The translations under genes and the position numbers were made by a program. Shown in pieces: positions 12,844-23,311 of a DNA stretch of 64,000 nucleotides. The stretch comes from Usnea hakonensis (lineage: Eukaryota > Ascomycota > Lecanoromycetes > Lecanorales > Parmeliaceae): positions 1-64,000 of the forward strand of contig BLJB01000369.1 of the NCBI GenBank assembly GCA_013423325.1. Direction: 5' to 3'. The notes beneath the pieces were generated by a model that was not told the DNA's origin, made no database searches, and saw nothing but the letters and a program-made list of their open reading frames with translations. The stretch's first letter is position 1, and every line of letters starts with the position of its first letter.

Positions 12844-13952
12844 ACAATGATCAACCTTTTTGCATGTCCCTGACTCCCTGTCTATCTCACAGTTGCGTTG
12901 GTTCAAAATTCTACTATGCATCTGAACGCCACTTCAAAACTTTCTTTTGAAGCCTCGCCCCTCATTCACGCCTGCCCATGAATGCTTGGCCACGAGGGGA
13001 CTCCAGGGGAGAGGGGTCGTGATTACCAGCAGAAGCTGCAGTGGTACCTGAAATCCTACGGGTACCTGGCCCAAATGTCGTTGCCATGCAGGTCCACCCT
13101 TCAACGGTCAAATTTTGCCCAAGGCAGTAAGCACATGACGGTCATGTCAAACCCCCTTTTTGCGGCGCTTGACCACCACATCAGGTTTAGGAAAGCCATG
13201 ATCTTTTCATCAGTGGTTTCGTGCCTCGTAGAGCCGCTTACATTGGCAACAAAATGGGTATAAATATACCTATAGGTCTCTGGCAGTATTGGATTGGTGC
13301 CACAACTTCACATGGCCAGTCAAGCACCATGCCTAGCTAACCTTGGAGATGCTCGAGATGACTGGGTCTCTTGCGTACGTTTTCCTCGTGTACCGTGAAT
13401 GGATTGAGTAAGCTCTAGTGAAACCAATCCTGGATGCTGCCTCCATCTACCTGAGGAATGTTTTTTATGTTTTGTCCCCTTAACCACATGGATGTGCCCG
13501 ATATCCATAATCCATTGCCTGTCACAACATCATGCTCTGATCTCTCCATGAATCGTTATCTGTCTGCTGCATGCCTGTTTGTTTGCGTGGATCTATAAAT
13601 ATAGATCGCTAGTGCTCTCTCTTGGGAGACACAAAGAATATACTGATCTTGTCGAAACATCTCTAAAAGCAAACAAGATTGTACTTCGCCTCTGTTGTTT
13701 GGTCTCTGAAACTTTCCAGAAGTCTCTACCTACAGACACTGGGCTGTGTCCAAGTCAATATCAGTTATTCCACCTCTTTCTTCACTGCCAATGAACTTAA
13801 CAATGAATTGGCTCTTTCAACAGATGTGGGTCATTACATGACACAGTAGATGTTGTGGTATATACCATGATAACTGTATCAGTGTAATACCTATCAGTCT
13901 TTTGGCTGAGTAGCAAAACCTGTCCCTTTTCTTTTAACCATATATTAGTCTT

Positions 13953-14048
13953 ATCGATTCTGTGTCTGATCGATTCTATGTCCAATCGATTCTATGTCTG
14001 ATCGATTCTATTTCTGATCGATTCTGTGTCTGATCGATTCTATGCCTG
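13953..14048. repeat. tandem array, six copies of a 16-bp unit
   Basis: Six consecutive 16-nt units with consensus ATCGATTCTATGTCTG start at 13953, 13969, 13985, 14001, 14017 and 14033. Copies differ at one to three positions, mostly by transitions. Each begins with the palindrome ATCGAT. It is a minisatellite in a gene-free stretch. Confidence 0.9.
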
Positions 14049-14227
14049 CTACCATTATTGTTAGCCCTGTAGGTTGACTTCAGAGTCAACTAAACTTATG
14101 CCTCTTTCATTGGAGTACGGAGAATGATTACTCTTGAGCAATGGATCAGCTATTGCTGTTTTCTACTGCACAATTATGGACTGCATTGTTTCCCACTGCA
14201 CCGTTGACCACTGCAGGTCACTGCTCA

Positions 14228-14358
14228 GTCCACTCCTTCAACCTTTTTCTAGAAGAGAATAACATCTCGGCGCCGACTAAGCAAGACTGCTTAGTTCACT
14301 CCTTAACATTTCTCTAGAGGAGAATAATGTCTCGGCGACGACTAAGCAATACTGCTTG
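14228..14358. repeat. imperfect tandem duplication of about 66 bp
   Basis: Unit 1 (14228-14293) and unit 2 (14294-14358) share the order CACTCCTT, CTAGA-GAGAATAA, CTCGGCG, CGACTAAGCAA and ACTGCTT. Several of the differences are transitions. It lies about 220 nt before the spliced leader of the SAP/2EXR-like gene, so it could also be promoter sequence. Confidence 0.75.
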
Positions 14359-14642
14359 TGAAACCCACACAACTTTCATTTTCAAAACAAATCAAAACCA
14401 ACAGAATTTCAAAACTTGCTCGAAACTTCCTCTTCGAGCTTCGCTCTTTGGCATTCCAAAGCTGTTCTCAAGCCTGGAGCAATTTCAACTCTCCTAACTT
14501 GCCAGCCTCGTTGCATACAACACTCACTGGGCGGAACTCTTGTTGATCTGGTTCTGTGTTCACGGAAAACCTCCACGATCTGTAAGTATGCAACTGCCAG
14601 GGGCCTTGCAAATGTTGACCAAAATCTTCTTTTTAGTCCAAG

Positions 14643-15508
14643 ATGCCACAGGGGCCATGGGCACACGGAGACAGCTACTTCAAGCAAACAGGTGCTGAGC
14701 TCAAACATTTGCTCCACCTTCGCAACCTCGATGACAACGGCACCAAGAAGCAAATGGCATCCCGCCTGATCTTGCATGATCAGCGTCAGTCAGTATACCC
14801 CTCAGCAAGCGTTTGCACAACTTCGAGACTCTTACTGATCATTCCATTAGCCCTTTTCCGTTCATGAACCTCCCAGTTGAAATCCGATGCCAGATCTACA
14901 TGATGGTAGCTGCAGAAGACGTATGCGAGCCGCCACGTCGCTTGCGGCCAGTAGAAGGGCACACAGCGGGTGCTCGGCGCTCCTTTAAGCTCAAGGCCAT
15001 TGTAGCCCAACCAAAACTCTTCCGTGTTTGCAAAGAGATTCGGAATGAAGGGCTACAAACTTTTTACCAGCACCATGACTTCGACCTTACGGTGGAGAAC
15101 AATGGTTGCTTCCAAGCCATTATGCAATGGCTTAGAAATATTGGGCAGACGAATCGACAAGACATCCGCTATCTGAATATCAGTTTTGTTGGAGAACCTG
15201 TGGTAGCCTATATGTACAATATGGGATGTATCCACGTGGAGCTTTCTGATAAGGCTACCGTGATATATCATGCTGACGACGGCGTTCATCAGCTATGGAA
15301 TATAGGAGCGGCTTGCGAGCGTCGGGACAGCAGAAGCGTCCCAATTTTTCAAATGTGGGGCGAGTACGGCCTCGATGAACGGTTTACGTATATCCGTTCT
15401 CCGTCTTTCAGTACGGTACCTGGCCGCCAAGTTGAGTTGGAATGCTCTCTAGTTTTCCTACCCAATAAGTCATGGTTCGGTCCAGGAGGACCACGCTCTG
15501 TATATTAG
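14643..15508 (+). CDS. small protein with SAP-like motif and 2EXR-like domain
   Basis: Two exons, 14643-14788 and 14851-15508, joined in phase 2 across a 62-nt intron; 267 aa. A further GT-AG intron (14582-14636) just before the ATG suggests a spliced 5' leader. Residues of about 16-45 fit a SAP motif (ELKxxLxxRxLDDNGTKxQMxxRL), a DNA- or chromatin-binding helix-loop-helix. After the intron, PFPFMNLPVEIRCQIY resembles the start of the fungal 2EXR/F-box-like family, followed by KLFRVCKEIRNEG. That family is large in fungi and has no settled biochemical role. The start codon has A at -3. The fusion of the two modules rests on one inferred splice. Confidence 0.7.
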
Positions 15509-17043
15509 ACTCGTGACTTGGCAAAAGGTGGCAGGATTGGCTTAACGAGAAAATGCAGAAGGATTCGAACGGGAACAGGACTCGCTTACACAGAATACGA
15601 CCCCAACGCCTTGGGGTAACCTAGGGTCCTGAAAGAGGATGACTGCTTTTGGCAGAAAAAGCTGAGCAAGACCAGGTTTTCAAGGACCTGCTGTCAAGAT
15701 TTGTCCGCTCATTCGGTAATGGGTGCTCGAGACCCAAGAAATTTAAAACAATCGCATCCATCATCTCGCAGTACAGAGTCCAAATCGCTCCTCAGATGGA
15801 GTTGAGAGCCCCAATCTCCTTAGGCGGCGGAAGAAGCCCACAGAATATCAACACGTACCTCAAACAAACTATGTTCTCAAGGGTGTTGTTCATCATTCAA
15901 CTCCTGGAAGTTCTCACAACGTTTCAGATCCTAGGATCAGAGGATTGAGCATGCGTTTGAAACATTCGGATTTCGGATTTCGGATTGGCGTGGCACAAAA
16001 GTTGTTTCATGCCTCCACGAGACGCAATCTTAGCAATCGATTCATCAAACTCTCAAATCAGACATCAGCCACCATATCGACGTCATTAGTCGGCGCACAT
16101 CACGGCTACTGCACCAACAGACCCTCACCCTCGTCGACAATGCGACCCACAAACCCCCCACCCATCTTCCTAACCTTCAATCAACCTCCTCGCCCACGCT
16201 CAAACGACATTCCGCGAACCTGGAGATTAAACCCTCATCGATCACCACCCTCCCCACGGCCAAAACCCACACCGTGCCACCAAAAGCGAGGGTCGGCACG
16301 CTGCCGCATGATTTACGTGCGAGGTCCACTGTTCGCTAGAGGCAGTGGCCGTTCCTGGCGGTCGTTACGGAGAGACTAAGGAGCTGGGAATGGAAGGGTA
16401 CTCCTGTTAATAGGTTATTTTCATGATATTGTTTCTGGTGGGAGAGGGGAGGGGAGGGAAAAAGGGTATGTGAGGGTTGAGAAGGGAGGTGAGGGAGCTG
16501 CATTTCTCTTTGGTTGGATCGAAGGAGGTACTCCGTTCATGAGTATTTACGCTTTGTGCGGATTATTTTGTGCAGGTCGTTGGTGCTGAGTATCTATGGC
16601 CTTAAGTTGCCCTCTGCGTTCTCAGACTCTACCTAGTGTACCGATATAGTGTAAAGAGGTAAAGAGGCACGCAGATCCAACATACCGCACCCATCAAACC
16701 ATCTGTCACATACATCTCTGATCAGGCAATACCTTCCTGTCTGATAACAGACCGGGGATGACATGCCTTAGCTACCTTGCTCTCTAAAGGTGCTCGAATA
16801 CTTATATTGAAACCGGAAACTTTTGAGTATAGTGGTCGCTTGGTGCGTGTAGTCCGCCGTAGTCTTATCGATAAGAGTCATAATGCATTTTTGAAGAATT
16901 TTGTCGCATTTGACAAACGGTCAATCTTAAAAAATGGCCATCGTTGACGAGAACTTCAGAATCTTTAGACCTTGAATCTTGCAATCTGTGTAAAAGAACT
17001 TAAGTCAGAGCTGTACCATGTTTGAGATCATCTCAGCGTCAAA
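15509..17043. other. intergenic, no gene recognised
   Basis: Open frames at about 15650-15950 and 15945-16380 lack good starts and known domains. The second is Pro/Arg-rich from C-rich DNA. A G-rich tract lies at 16440-16500. BCD1 transcription signals should lie at the right end. Confidence 0.4.
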
Positions 17044-18413
17044 ATGCCGGATCCACTCCTGAGCTCTCTATGTACTATATGGTCTGTAAACCACTTCAGT
17101 CCACCAAAAGAGTTTCCTGCTGACGAGAAACCTTATCAAGTCATGTCCACCCTCAAAAATATCGCTGCCCCCGCTGCTTTACACTCACCTGTTCTCTTCC
17201 CTGCATCAAACGCCACAAACAATGGGCCCAATGTAACGGCGTCAGAGACCCCACAAAGTTCATGAAGCGGGCGGAACTGGCAACGCCCAAAGGAATCGAC
17301 CACGATTACAATTACCTTACAAGCATCGAGCGAGAACTTGATAACGCGGAGAAGAATGCTGCATCAAGGGGCCTTGTCCTGGAGGAGGAAAGGAAAAAGG
17401 GCAACAAACTCGTGAAGGGAGAAAAGCAGTTCAACGCTGCGATTGAGAGGTGTATGGTTGTCGTCGCGAATGCACCTAAGGGTATGACGAGGAGCAAGCA
17501 GAATACGACAATCTGTAGTAAAAAGTGAGAAGGCTCGGTGCTGCGGAATTACTGTACTAACCCAAGGGTGAACAGGAATCGGACACTTAAGTGGACCGTG
17601 GAATGGGTGCACCCGAACGGAAAAAAGACGATGGACAAGCTATGGGAGACACAGTGCATATCTACTGCTTACGACGACCACCTGAGGCATCTGAACCCGA
17701 GTCGCCCGAGGAAAAAACGGAAACCTGACCATGGTCCAAGGGAGAAACGGAAACCTAGCCATAAGCACGAAGACGGGACTGAGTCAGCTTCATTCGTCCT
17801 AGCGAATGAGCCCGTCCATGATGTTACAAGCGAAGGACAGCCAGTCGAATCCTCTACGACAGCTCCTGTGGGCAAACGGAAACGTGAGGAAAGTGAGTTC
17901 AATGCGGACCACATCACGGAGGGAGAGAACCAGAACATATCTATTGCCACGGGTCCTAGCGAACCAGCTGCGCTCCCAACTTTAGCACATACACCACCTC
18001 AGTCCGAGGACTCCCCAGCCATCATACCAGCACCAAAAGAAGACTTCAGTTTCTACCTACATCATCCCTCACTACCCTCACGACATCCAGTCCTAATACC
18101 ACTCCCCCCAGACGCCAAACTAGCCACCGCACTCACCAACAGGCTTGTACTTGAATTCCCAACAATCTATGTGTTACCTGGCAAGACAGATGGCACACTG
18201 CCCGAGGGACTGGTGAGCGAAGAGGATTTCTTCGCTTCGGCAAAGAAGGAGTTTATCGCAGAAGTGGGAGGCGGAGACACTTTGGTGGGTGGTGGGTTCG
18301 AGGGGGTGGCTGAGGAGAGGAGGGCAGATGATTTCGAGGACGGCGAGGTGAATGAGGGTCGGCTGCTGGAGGTTTTGGGGAAGGATCTGAAAGATGTTGC
18401 GGGATCGTTGTAA
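17044..18413 (+). CDS. BCD1: box C/D snoRNP assembly factor Bcd1 (HIT zinc finger)
   Basis: Three exons: 17044-17081, 17141-17524 and 17576-18413; introns of 59 and 51 nt, the second with a perfect TACTAAC branch site; 419 aa. Only this splicing restores an HIT-type zinc finger with Cys10, Cys13, Cys22, Cys25, Cys30, Cys34, His38 and Cys44. The family block GIDHDYNYLTSIERELD follows, then WTVEWVHPNG at the start of exon 3 and a long acidic/basic disordered tail. Bcd1 (ZNHIT6 in animals) is needed in the nucleus for stable box C/D snoRNA and snoRNP assembly with the R2TP machinery, and so for rRNA 2'-O-methylation. Fungal proteins of about 400 aa are usual. It converges on the SDR gene. Confidence 0.9.
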
Positions 18414-18780
18414 TTGTAGACGGCAGACTGCTTTCGTGTTGGCGTTCTCCCATAGGACGCTATATACCCCATCAATGTCTATCATGATCTTTGAGCTTCG
18501 AATTCCACTATTTTTCCTCTGAGTCAGGAGGTCGAATGTATCATTGATCTTGGGTGACAAATGTTGTTTGATGACGCTGCCTTAAAAGTCGCTTCCTCTC
18601 TCTGCTACTTTGGCTTTAAATGACATGTAGCAGCCCATTCTCTCTACCCACTCCATCTCTCAGCTCAGCGTCGTCCTCTCTCCACCATTTCCTGACCCCC
18701 CTCCCTCTCCCCTCCCCGCCCCTACCACTCCACCCCACCGCCTACCCCCTTCCCACCAAACCCCCTCCCCATCACAACCC
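18414..18780. other. convergent 3' region, C-rich on plus strand
   Basis: Separates the stops of BCD1 and the SDR gene. From about 18640 the plus strand is strongly C-rich, which continues into the GC-rich SDR gene. No gene seen. Confidence 0.4.
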
Positions 18781-19848
18781 TCAAGCCAACTTCCCCGGCA
18801 CAACCGGGTGCCCAGCACTCAACCCCCCATCCACCGCCCACCCCTGCCCATTAACATAACTCGCCTCCTCACTCCCCAAAAACAGCGCCACCCTCGCCAC
18901 CTCATCCGCGACCGCGCCTCTCCTCAACGGATTCAACTGCCCCACCTTCCCCTCCGTCCCCCTCGCCCTCGCCATCGAAAACAACGGCGCCGTCATCCCC
19001 GTCTCTATCAGTCCCGGCATAATAGCATTCACCCGCACCCCCGTCCCCGCCAACTGATACGCCGTCGTCTGCACCAGACTCCTCACCGCCGCCTTCGACG
19101 CCGAATAGTCCGTCGCGCCGGCATTGCTCCGCAGTCCGGCCACGGAACTCGTCGCGATGATGGAGCCGCTGGGATACGGTTTCGCGGCGGACGTCCGCGT
19201 CATGGCGGCTGCGGCGTACTTGATGGCTACGAACACGCTCAGCACGTTCGTCCGCATCGTCCGCATGAATTCCTCGCCGCTCACGTCCTCGAAGTGTCGG
19301 TTCGTGCCCACGATGCCTGCGTTGGCGAAGAATATGTCCAGCCGGTCGTAGCGGGAGAGACTGTCGTCCACGACCGCTTTCACGGCTGCTTCGTCGCCGG
19401 CGTCGAAGCGTCGCGTGTGCACAGCCACGGAGGGGTACAGGGATTCCAGTTCCCGTGAGTGCACGGCGAGGTGGGTGTCGTTGGAGTCGCAGATGTAGAT
19501 GGCGCGGGCGCCATTGTGGGCGAATTGGTGGGCGGAGGCGCGGCCGATGCCTAGGGGGGAGTTTGTGCCGGTTATTATGACCACTTTGTCTTTTACTCGA
19601 CTGCCAGCAAAAGTTCCGCGTCAATGGATCAGGCTCGTTTGATCAATTGGCGTGAGAGGTAATGGGACGTACGGTGCAGCAGAGTCCCCAGCTATGCGGC
19701 GGATTTTGGGTATGTCTTCGAAGGTGCCAGGGTCGGTGGGCTTGACGACAAGCTGTTCGCTGAGGGCTGCGAGGCGTTTTTTGGAGACTGACGTCATGCT
19801 GGGATTTTTGAGGGCATTGAGGAGCTGTTCGTCCTCATTAGAGGGCAT
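18781..19848 (-). CDS. short-chain dehydrogenase/reductase (SDR)
   Basis: Two exons on the minus strand, 19848-19673 and 19600-18781, joined in phase 2 over a 72-nt intron; 331 aa. The Rossmann cofactor loop TGTNSPLGIG is at about residue 69, NAG at 152-154, the catalytic Ser at about 211 and the YSASK motif at Tyr224/Lys228. The family end (SYVNGQGWAVDGGLS) is present. The roughly 55 residues before the fold are an extension containing a basic stretch. I chose ATG 19848 for its AAA at -3; an upstream in-frame ATG at 19908 is possible. It is an NAD(P)-dependent oxidoreductase of unknown substrate, probably cytosolic. Third codon positions are far richer in C and G than in BCD1 or the TBC gene beside it. 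Confidence 0.85.
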
Positions 19849-20080
19849 TTTGATACCGTAAAGTGGGGAGTTACGGGGAATCAGACGTCTGCAAGGCTGA
19901 GGGGTCATGGGTACCAAGACGCTAGAACTGCACTGTGGACATGCTTAAGACACTCCAGTGGCATCTCACACATAAAAAAGCTGGACCTCTTTCCCAGAAA
20001 GTAGTAAACCAAAGGCTTGATTGATCGCAGTATGTTATGGGTATCATTTTTAACCAATAGAAAAAGAAACCAACGATCTT

Positions 20081-23000
20081 TCAATTGATCGTTTCCTCCC
20101 CGTCGAAAAAAGGCCTAGGTTCCTGGACACTCAGCTCTCCTCCACTGGTTCCACTGCTGACTGCCTCACTAGCACCACTACTTCCCCTCGTCCTCCCCTT
20201 CTCCCTATTCCTCTCCTCTTCCACAGCCTTATATCGCCTTTCCTCAACTTCACTCCTCTGGACCACCTTCTTCAAACCCTCACTAGCTCCAATAAGCCCG
20301 TCGATACTGATTGCATGATCTGTCATCTCGTTACCAATATAGTTATAGACTCTAGCGGCGCTGTCGCATTCCAATAGCTGGGGCTCGTTCAATTTGAGCA
20401 ATGCTAGGGCAATTTGGAAGAGAAAAGTGCTGCCGTCGTTGAAGCAGAAGATAACATCCCAAACACGGTAAAGCGCTTCCGCGGAGAGACAGTCAGTGAA
20501 GACTGAGAGGAACCACTGAAAGGTTAGCGCTTCCAATTCGATTCCCAATTCATCCAGATGCGCAGAGAGTCTGGGCAGGATCTCAGTAACATATCTGCGT
20601 AGGACTTGCTGATCTGCGCGCGAGGCTAGCAGTGAATGATCGTAATAGTGCTGGGGAAGGACGTTCTCAACGATGGTTGTGAGCAACCAAAAGGCGTCTT
20701 CGGCGGTCGGCATGACGAGCAGAAGGGAGGCCGTGATCAAGTTCATGCCTTGACAGTAGCCGACTTGCGGATTTCGTCGCGAATAGGCGAGAAGAACTTC
20801 ATTGAGTTTAGTGACACCAGGACCATTACGGAAGAATACGTTGTCGGTCAGGGTGCGGTAGATGTCCATTTGGATTTGGGAAACAATGATAGGGTCATCA
20901 TTTTCGCTCGCAACAAGATCGTCATAGTAACCAGGGACTCGAAGAGCTGTAGCACCGCTACATTCGGCCCAAATCTTTGGACGATACGCAACTGGAATGC
21001 CGGCCAGAACGAGTTGTCTAAACTCGTTCCATTTGGCACGTCCGACTTTGCCCTTGTTTCCTAAACCTGCAACTCCAATCAATTCTCCATCTGTGAGAAG
21101 TATTTCCGGCATAACTGCTTGTTTGGAACGAGAGTCAGAGCCTGCTGCTGTCTCCCCTTCCTTTTTACGCTCAGCCCGGACCTTCCGCAGAAACCCATTC
21201 CATTTCACAGTCTTCTCGCGCTGCAGACTGTCATGAAGCTCTGTGAGTTGCGCTAGTAGCAGTCTAACAGGTTCACCTTCCGAAGAATTAGACGTGAGTT
21301 GGGCAGTCGAGGGATCGAGTAGTGTTTTGGACATTTCGGCGTTTCCTGCAGTGACGCGTGACATTTCTGGTTCCAGGTTGAGGCTCGTGGAGGGCAGCGA
21401 GCCTCGCGCATCGCCAACTGTTGTAGATCGTTTCAGAGTACTAGGACTTTCGGCACTGATGACCTTTGTGGCAGGCTTTGCTGATGGAGTGTGAGAAAGC
21501 AATTCGGTTGGGAATGTTGCAACTTTGAGATAATCCTGCCATCGCTTGATTGGCTTCTCATCTGGCTTATCATCTAGAGACGCTGGGGTATCTGGTCGCT
21601 GCATAGAGTTGGCCTTTGATCGTTGGGACATTTGATCGGAGTCCTTGTTCTTCAAAGACTCTAAAGTACCGCTGAGTAGCTCGACATTTGCGCTGGCGTT
21701 CGATTTCCCTCGAATATGACTCCGGGTAGTTTCCGCCTGTCTCTTTCTGCGACGTTGGTCGTAGATGAACCCGAACCTATCGGTAAGAAGATCCGCAGTG
21801 TCCTTGTAAGTGTTGAACTGTGTTAACGTGGGAGGCTTTGAGTCCGGCGGGTGGATAGTATCCATTTCGACAGGACCAAGATTTGTGTCAGCATCGACAA
21901 CTTTGGGACTCACAGGCGTCTGAACAACCGAAGGCTGGGAAGAAATTTTTGTCGCACCGCTGAGAGCAATTGAAAGTGGTTGTGTGGGTTTTCGAGAAGA
22001 CCGAGCAGAAGGTTCCATGCTGTTAACTTTCATCAACGCTGCTTTGGCCGACGAAGGAACTGGACCTGAAGTGGTTGATGCGCTTCTTGCGGTCTTTTTA
22101 TGTCCTTCACCAGCGTAAGCCGTTCTCTCTCTCACTGTGCCTTGACCTGCTTGAGGTTTCCCAGCAAACAGCTTCATGGTCCAGGACGCGACGGATGCTG
22201 ACGACTTCCTTGATTGGTTGGTGTCGGAGCTCTGGGTGGTTGATGCACGAGCAAGCGGCTGGAATAGATCATCATCCAGACCTTTCCTGCGAGCGTTGCT
22301 TGCACTGAGGCGCCGAGCTCGCATTGTGCCTTCCCCGTCTCCATTGTAGTCACTCATAATGCTGCTCGCTCGACTTGTCTTGCGGCTTGTAGCATTTGCA
22401 CTCCAGAGATAGTCCTTCCAACCTCGCAGAGTGCTATTAGGCCGACCCGAGCCCATACTCGATTCTGTGGATCGCCCATCCGAGTCTTTTGATAACAAGC
22501 TTCGAGCTTTCAGCGTAGCCAGTCTATCAGCCTCGTCCAGCGACTGAAAGTATCCCTCGTCCAATTCAGGACTGGGGCCTACATAATCCTGCATAGCCTC
22601 TCCCATCATCTCATCGATGCCATTCGTAACGTTGGGGATCCTATCATCTCCATTCACTCGCCCCGTGTTCTTTCCAACTCCTTTCCAACGCGGCTCTTGT
22701 GTTCTTGTCACATTCTCAGCACCATTTTCAAGACGGTGAAGCCTGGTCTCAATATCCAGATTGGATACCTCCACCTCTCTTAACATCTTTTTGAGTTCCC
22801 TTTCCCGCTCTTCTGCCCGTCGTCTCAGGATCGTCATTTCAGCGTCCCGTACCGCCAAATCCCCTGCGAGCTGCCTGACCAAGGCCACTACCCCTGTCTT
22901 CCTGATGAGCTTGCGAACCTGATCATCACTGGCATGGTGAAGTGCGCCGGGGAGCTCATTAGGAGGGCTCTTCGGCGAATCTTCAAAGAGCGCAGAGCGG

Positions 23001-23311
23001 CCCCGGAAAGATGGCGTGCTTGTGATGAGAGATTCAACAATTGACGGGCTTGTCTTGGATGGCCTCCGAGGAACTTCGCCCAGGGACTTGGGTTTCGGAC
23101 TGGCAACAAACTGGTCGTCTTGTTTCAAAGCGCTGGGTGAGATATCTGGAGATAGGGAAGGGAACGACTCAAGCGTCTTAGCAGAAGTTGGTGTGACTAG
23201 AGATTGTTTTCGAGAGCGTGCTCTGACAGTGCCAGACCTTCGTGAAGCTTTAGAGATTTGTGAGGAAGTCCGCTCCAGGCTATTCTCATTATTGGAGCCG
23301 ACCATGGTCAT
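20081..23311 (-). CDS. TBC-domain Rab GTPase-activating protein
   Basis: A single uninterrupted frame of 1076 aa starting ATG ACC ATG GTC. The first 140 residues are Ser/Pro-rich. A short coiled coil lies at about 150-205 (DAEMTILRRRAEERERELKKM), followed by a long disordered, Ser/Thr-rich middle. The TBC domain occupies about 765-990: it opens with GIPVAYRPKIW, has the arginine finger in IQMDIYRT (Arg819) and the glutamine finger in GYCQGMN (Gln854), and continues to FTDCLSAEALYRVWD. Both catalytic fingers are intact, so it should speed GTP hydrolysis on a Rab. Which Rab cannot be told. It is unusual in this window for its length without introns. It lies in tandem upstream of the SDR gene. 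Confidence 0.92.
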   Translation of the reverse strand: MTMVGSNNENSLERTSSQISKASRRSGTVRARSRKQSLVTPTSAKTLESFPSLSPDISPSALKQDDQFVASPKPKSLGEVPRRPSKTSPSIVESLITSTPSFRGRSALFEDSPKSPPNELPGALHHASDDQVRKLIRKTGVVALVRQLAGDLAVRDAEMTILRRRAEERERELKKMLREVEVSNLDIETRLHRLENGAENVTRTQEPRWKGVGKNTGRVNGDDRIPNVTNGIDEMMGEAMQDYVGPSPELDEGYFQSLDEADRLATLKARSLLSKDSDGRSTESSMGSGRPNSTLRGWKDYLWSANATSRKTSRASSIMSDYNGDGEGTMRARRLSASNARRKGLDDDLFQPLARASTTQSSDTNQSRKSSASVASWTMKLFAGKPQAGQGTVRERTAYAGEGHKKTARSASTTSGPVPSSAKAALMKVNSMEPSARSSRKPTQPLSIALSGATKISSQPSVVQTPVSPKVVDADTNLGPVEMDTIHPPDSKPPTLTQFNTYKDTADLLTDRFGFIYDQRRRKRQAETTRSHIRGKSNASANVELLSGTLESLKNKDSDQMSQRSKANSMQRPDTPASLDDKPDEKPIKRWQDYLKVATFPTELLSHTPSAKPATKVISAESPSTLKRSTTVGDARGSLPSTSLNLEPEMSRVTAGNAEMSKTLLDPSTAQLTSNSSEGEPVRLLLAQLTELHDSLQREKTVKWNGFLRKVRAERKKEGETAAGSDSRSKQAVMPEILLTDGELIGVAGLGNKGKVGRAKWNEFRQLVLAGIPVAYRPKIWAECSGATALRVPGYYDDLVASENDDPIIVSQIQMDIYRTLTDNVFFRNGPGVTKLNEVLLAYSRRNPQVGYCQGMNLITASLLLVMPTAEDAFWLLTTIVENVLPQHYYDHSLLASRADQQVLRRYVTEILPRLSAHLDELGIELEALTFQWFLSVFTDCLSAEALYRVWDVIFCFNDGSTFLFQIALALLKLNEPQLLECDSAARVYNYIGNEMTDHAISIDGLIGASEGLKKVVQRSEVEERRYKAVEEERNREKGRTRGSSGASEAVSSGTSGGELSVQEPRPFFDGEETIN

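Larger units (their letters stand above)
11287..14581. other. gene-poor island with repeats
   Basis: About 3.3 kb without a credible coding frame on either strand; the longest open frames are short, start without good context and match nothing I know. From about 12000 it is AT-rich and holds the short hairpin at 12814, the 16-bp tandem array at 13953 and the 66-bp duplication at 14228. A run of ACTGCA-like words lies at 14165-14225. It may be the remains of transposons, but no transposase or terminal repeat was identified. Confidence 0.5.

Noticed and set aside
15555..15640. GGATTCGAACG on the plus strand looks like the T-loop of a minus-strand tRNA
   Set aside because: The T-stem does not pair and no A box lies at the right distance.
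15945..16379. 144-codon plus-strand frame
   Set aside because: Pro/Arg-rich translation of C-rich DNA with no good start, no splice partner and no domain.
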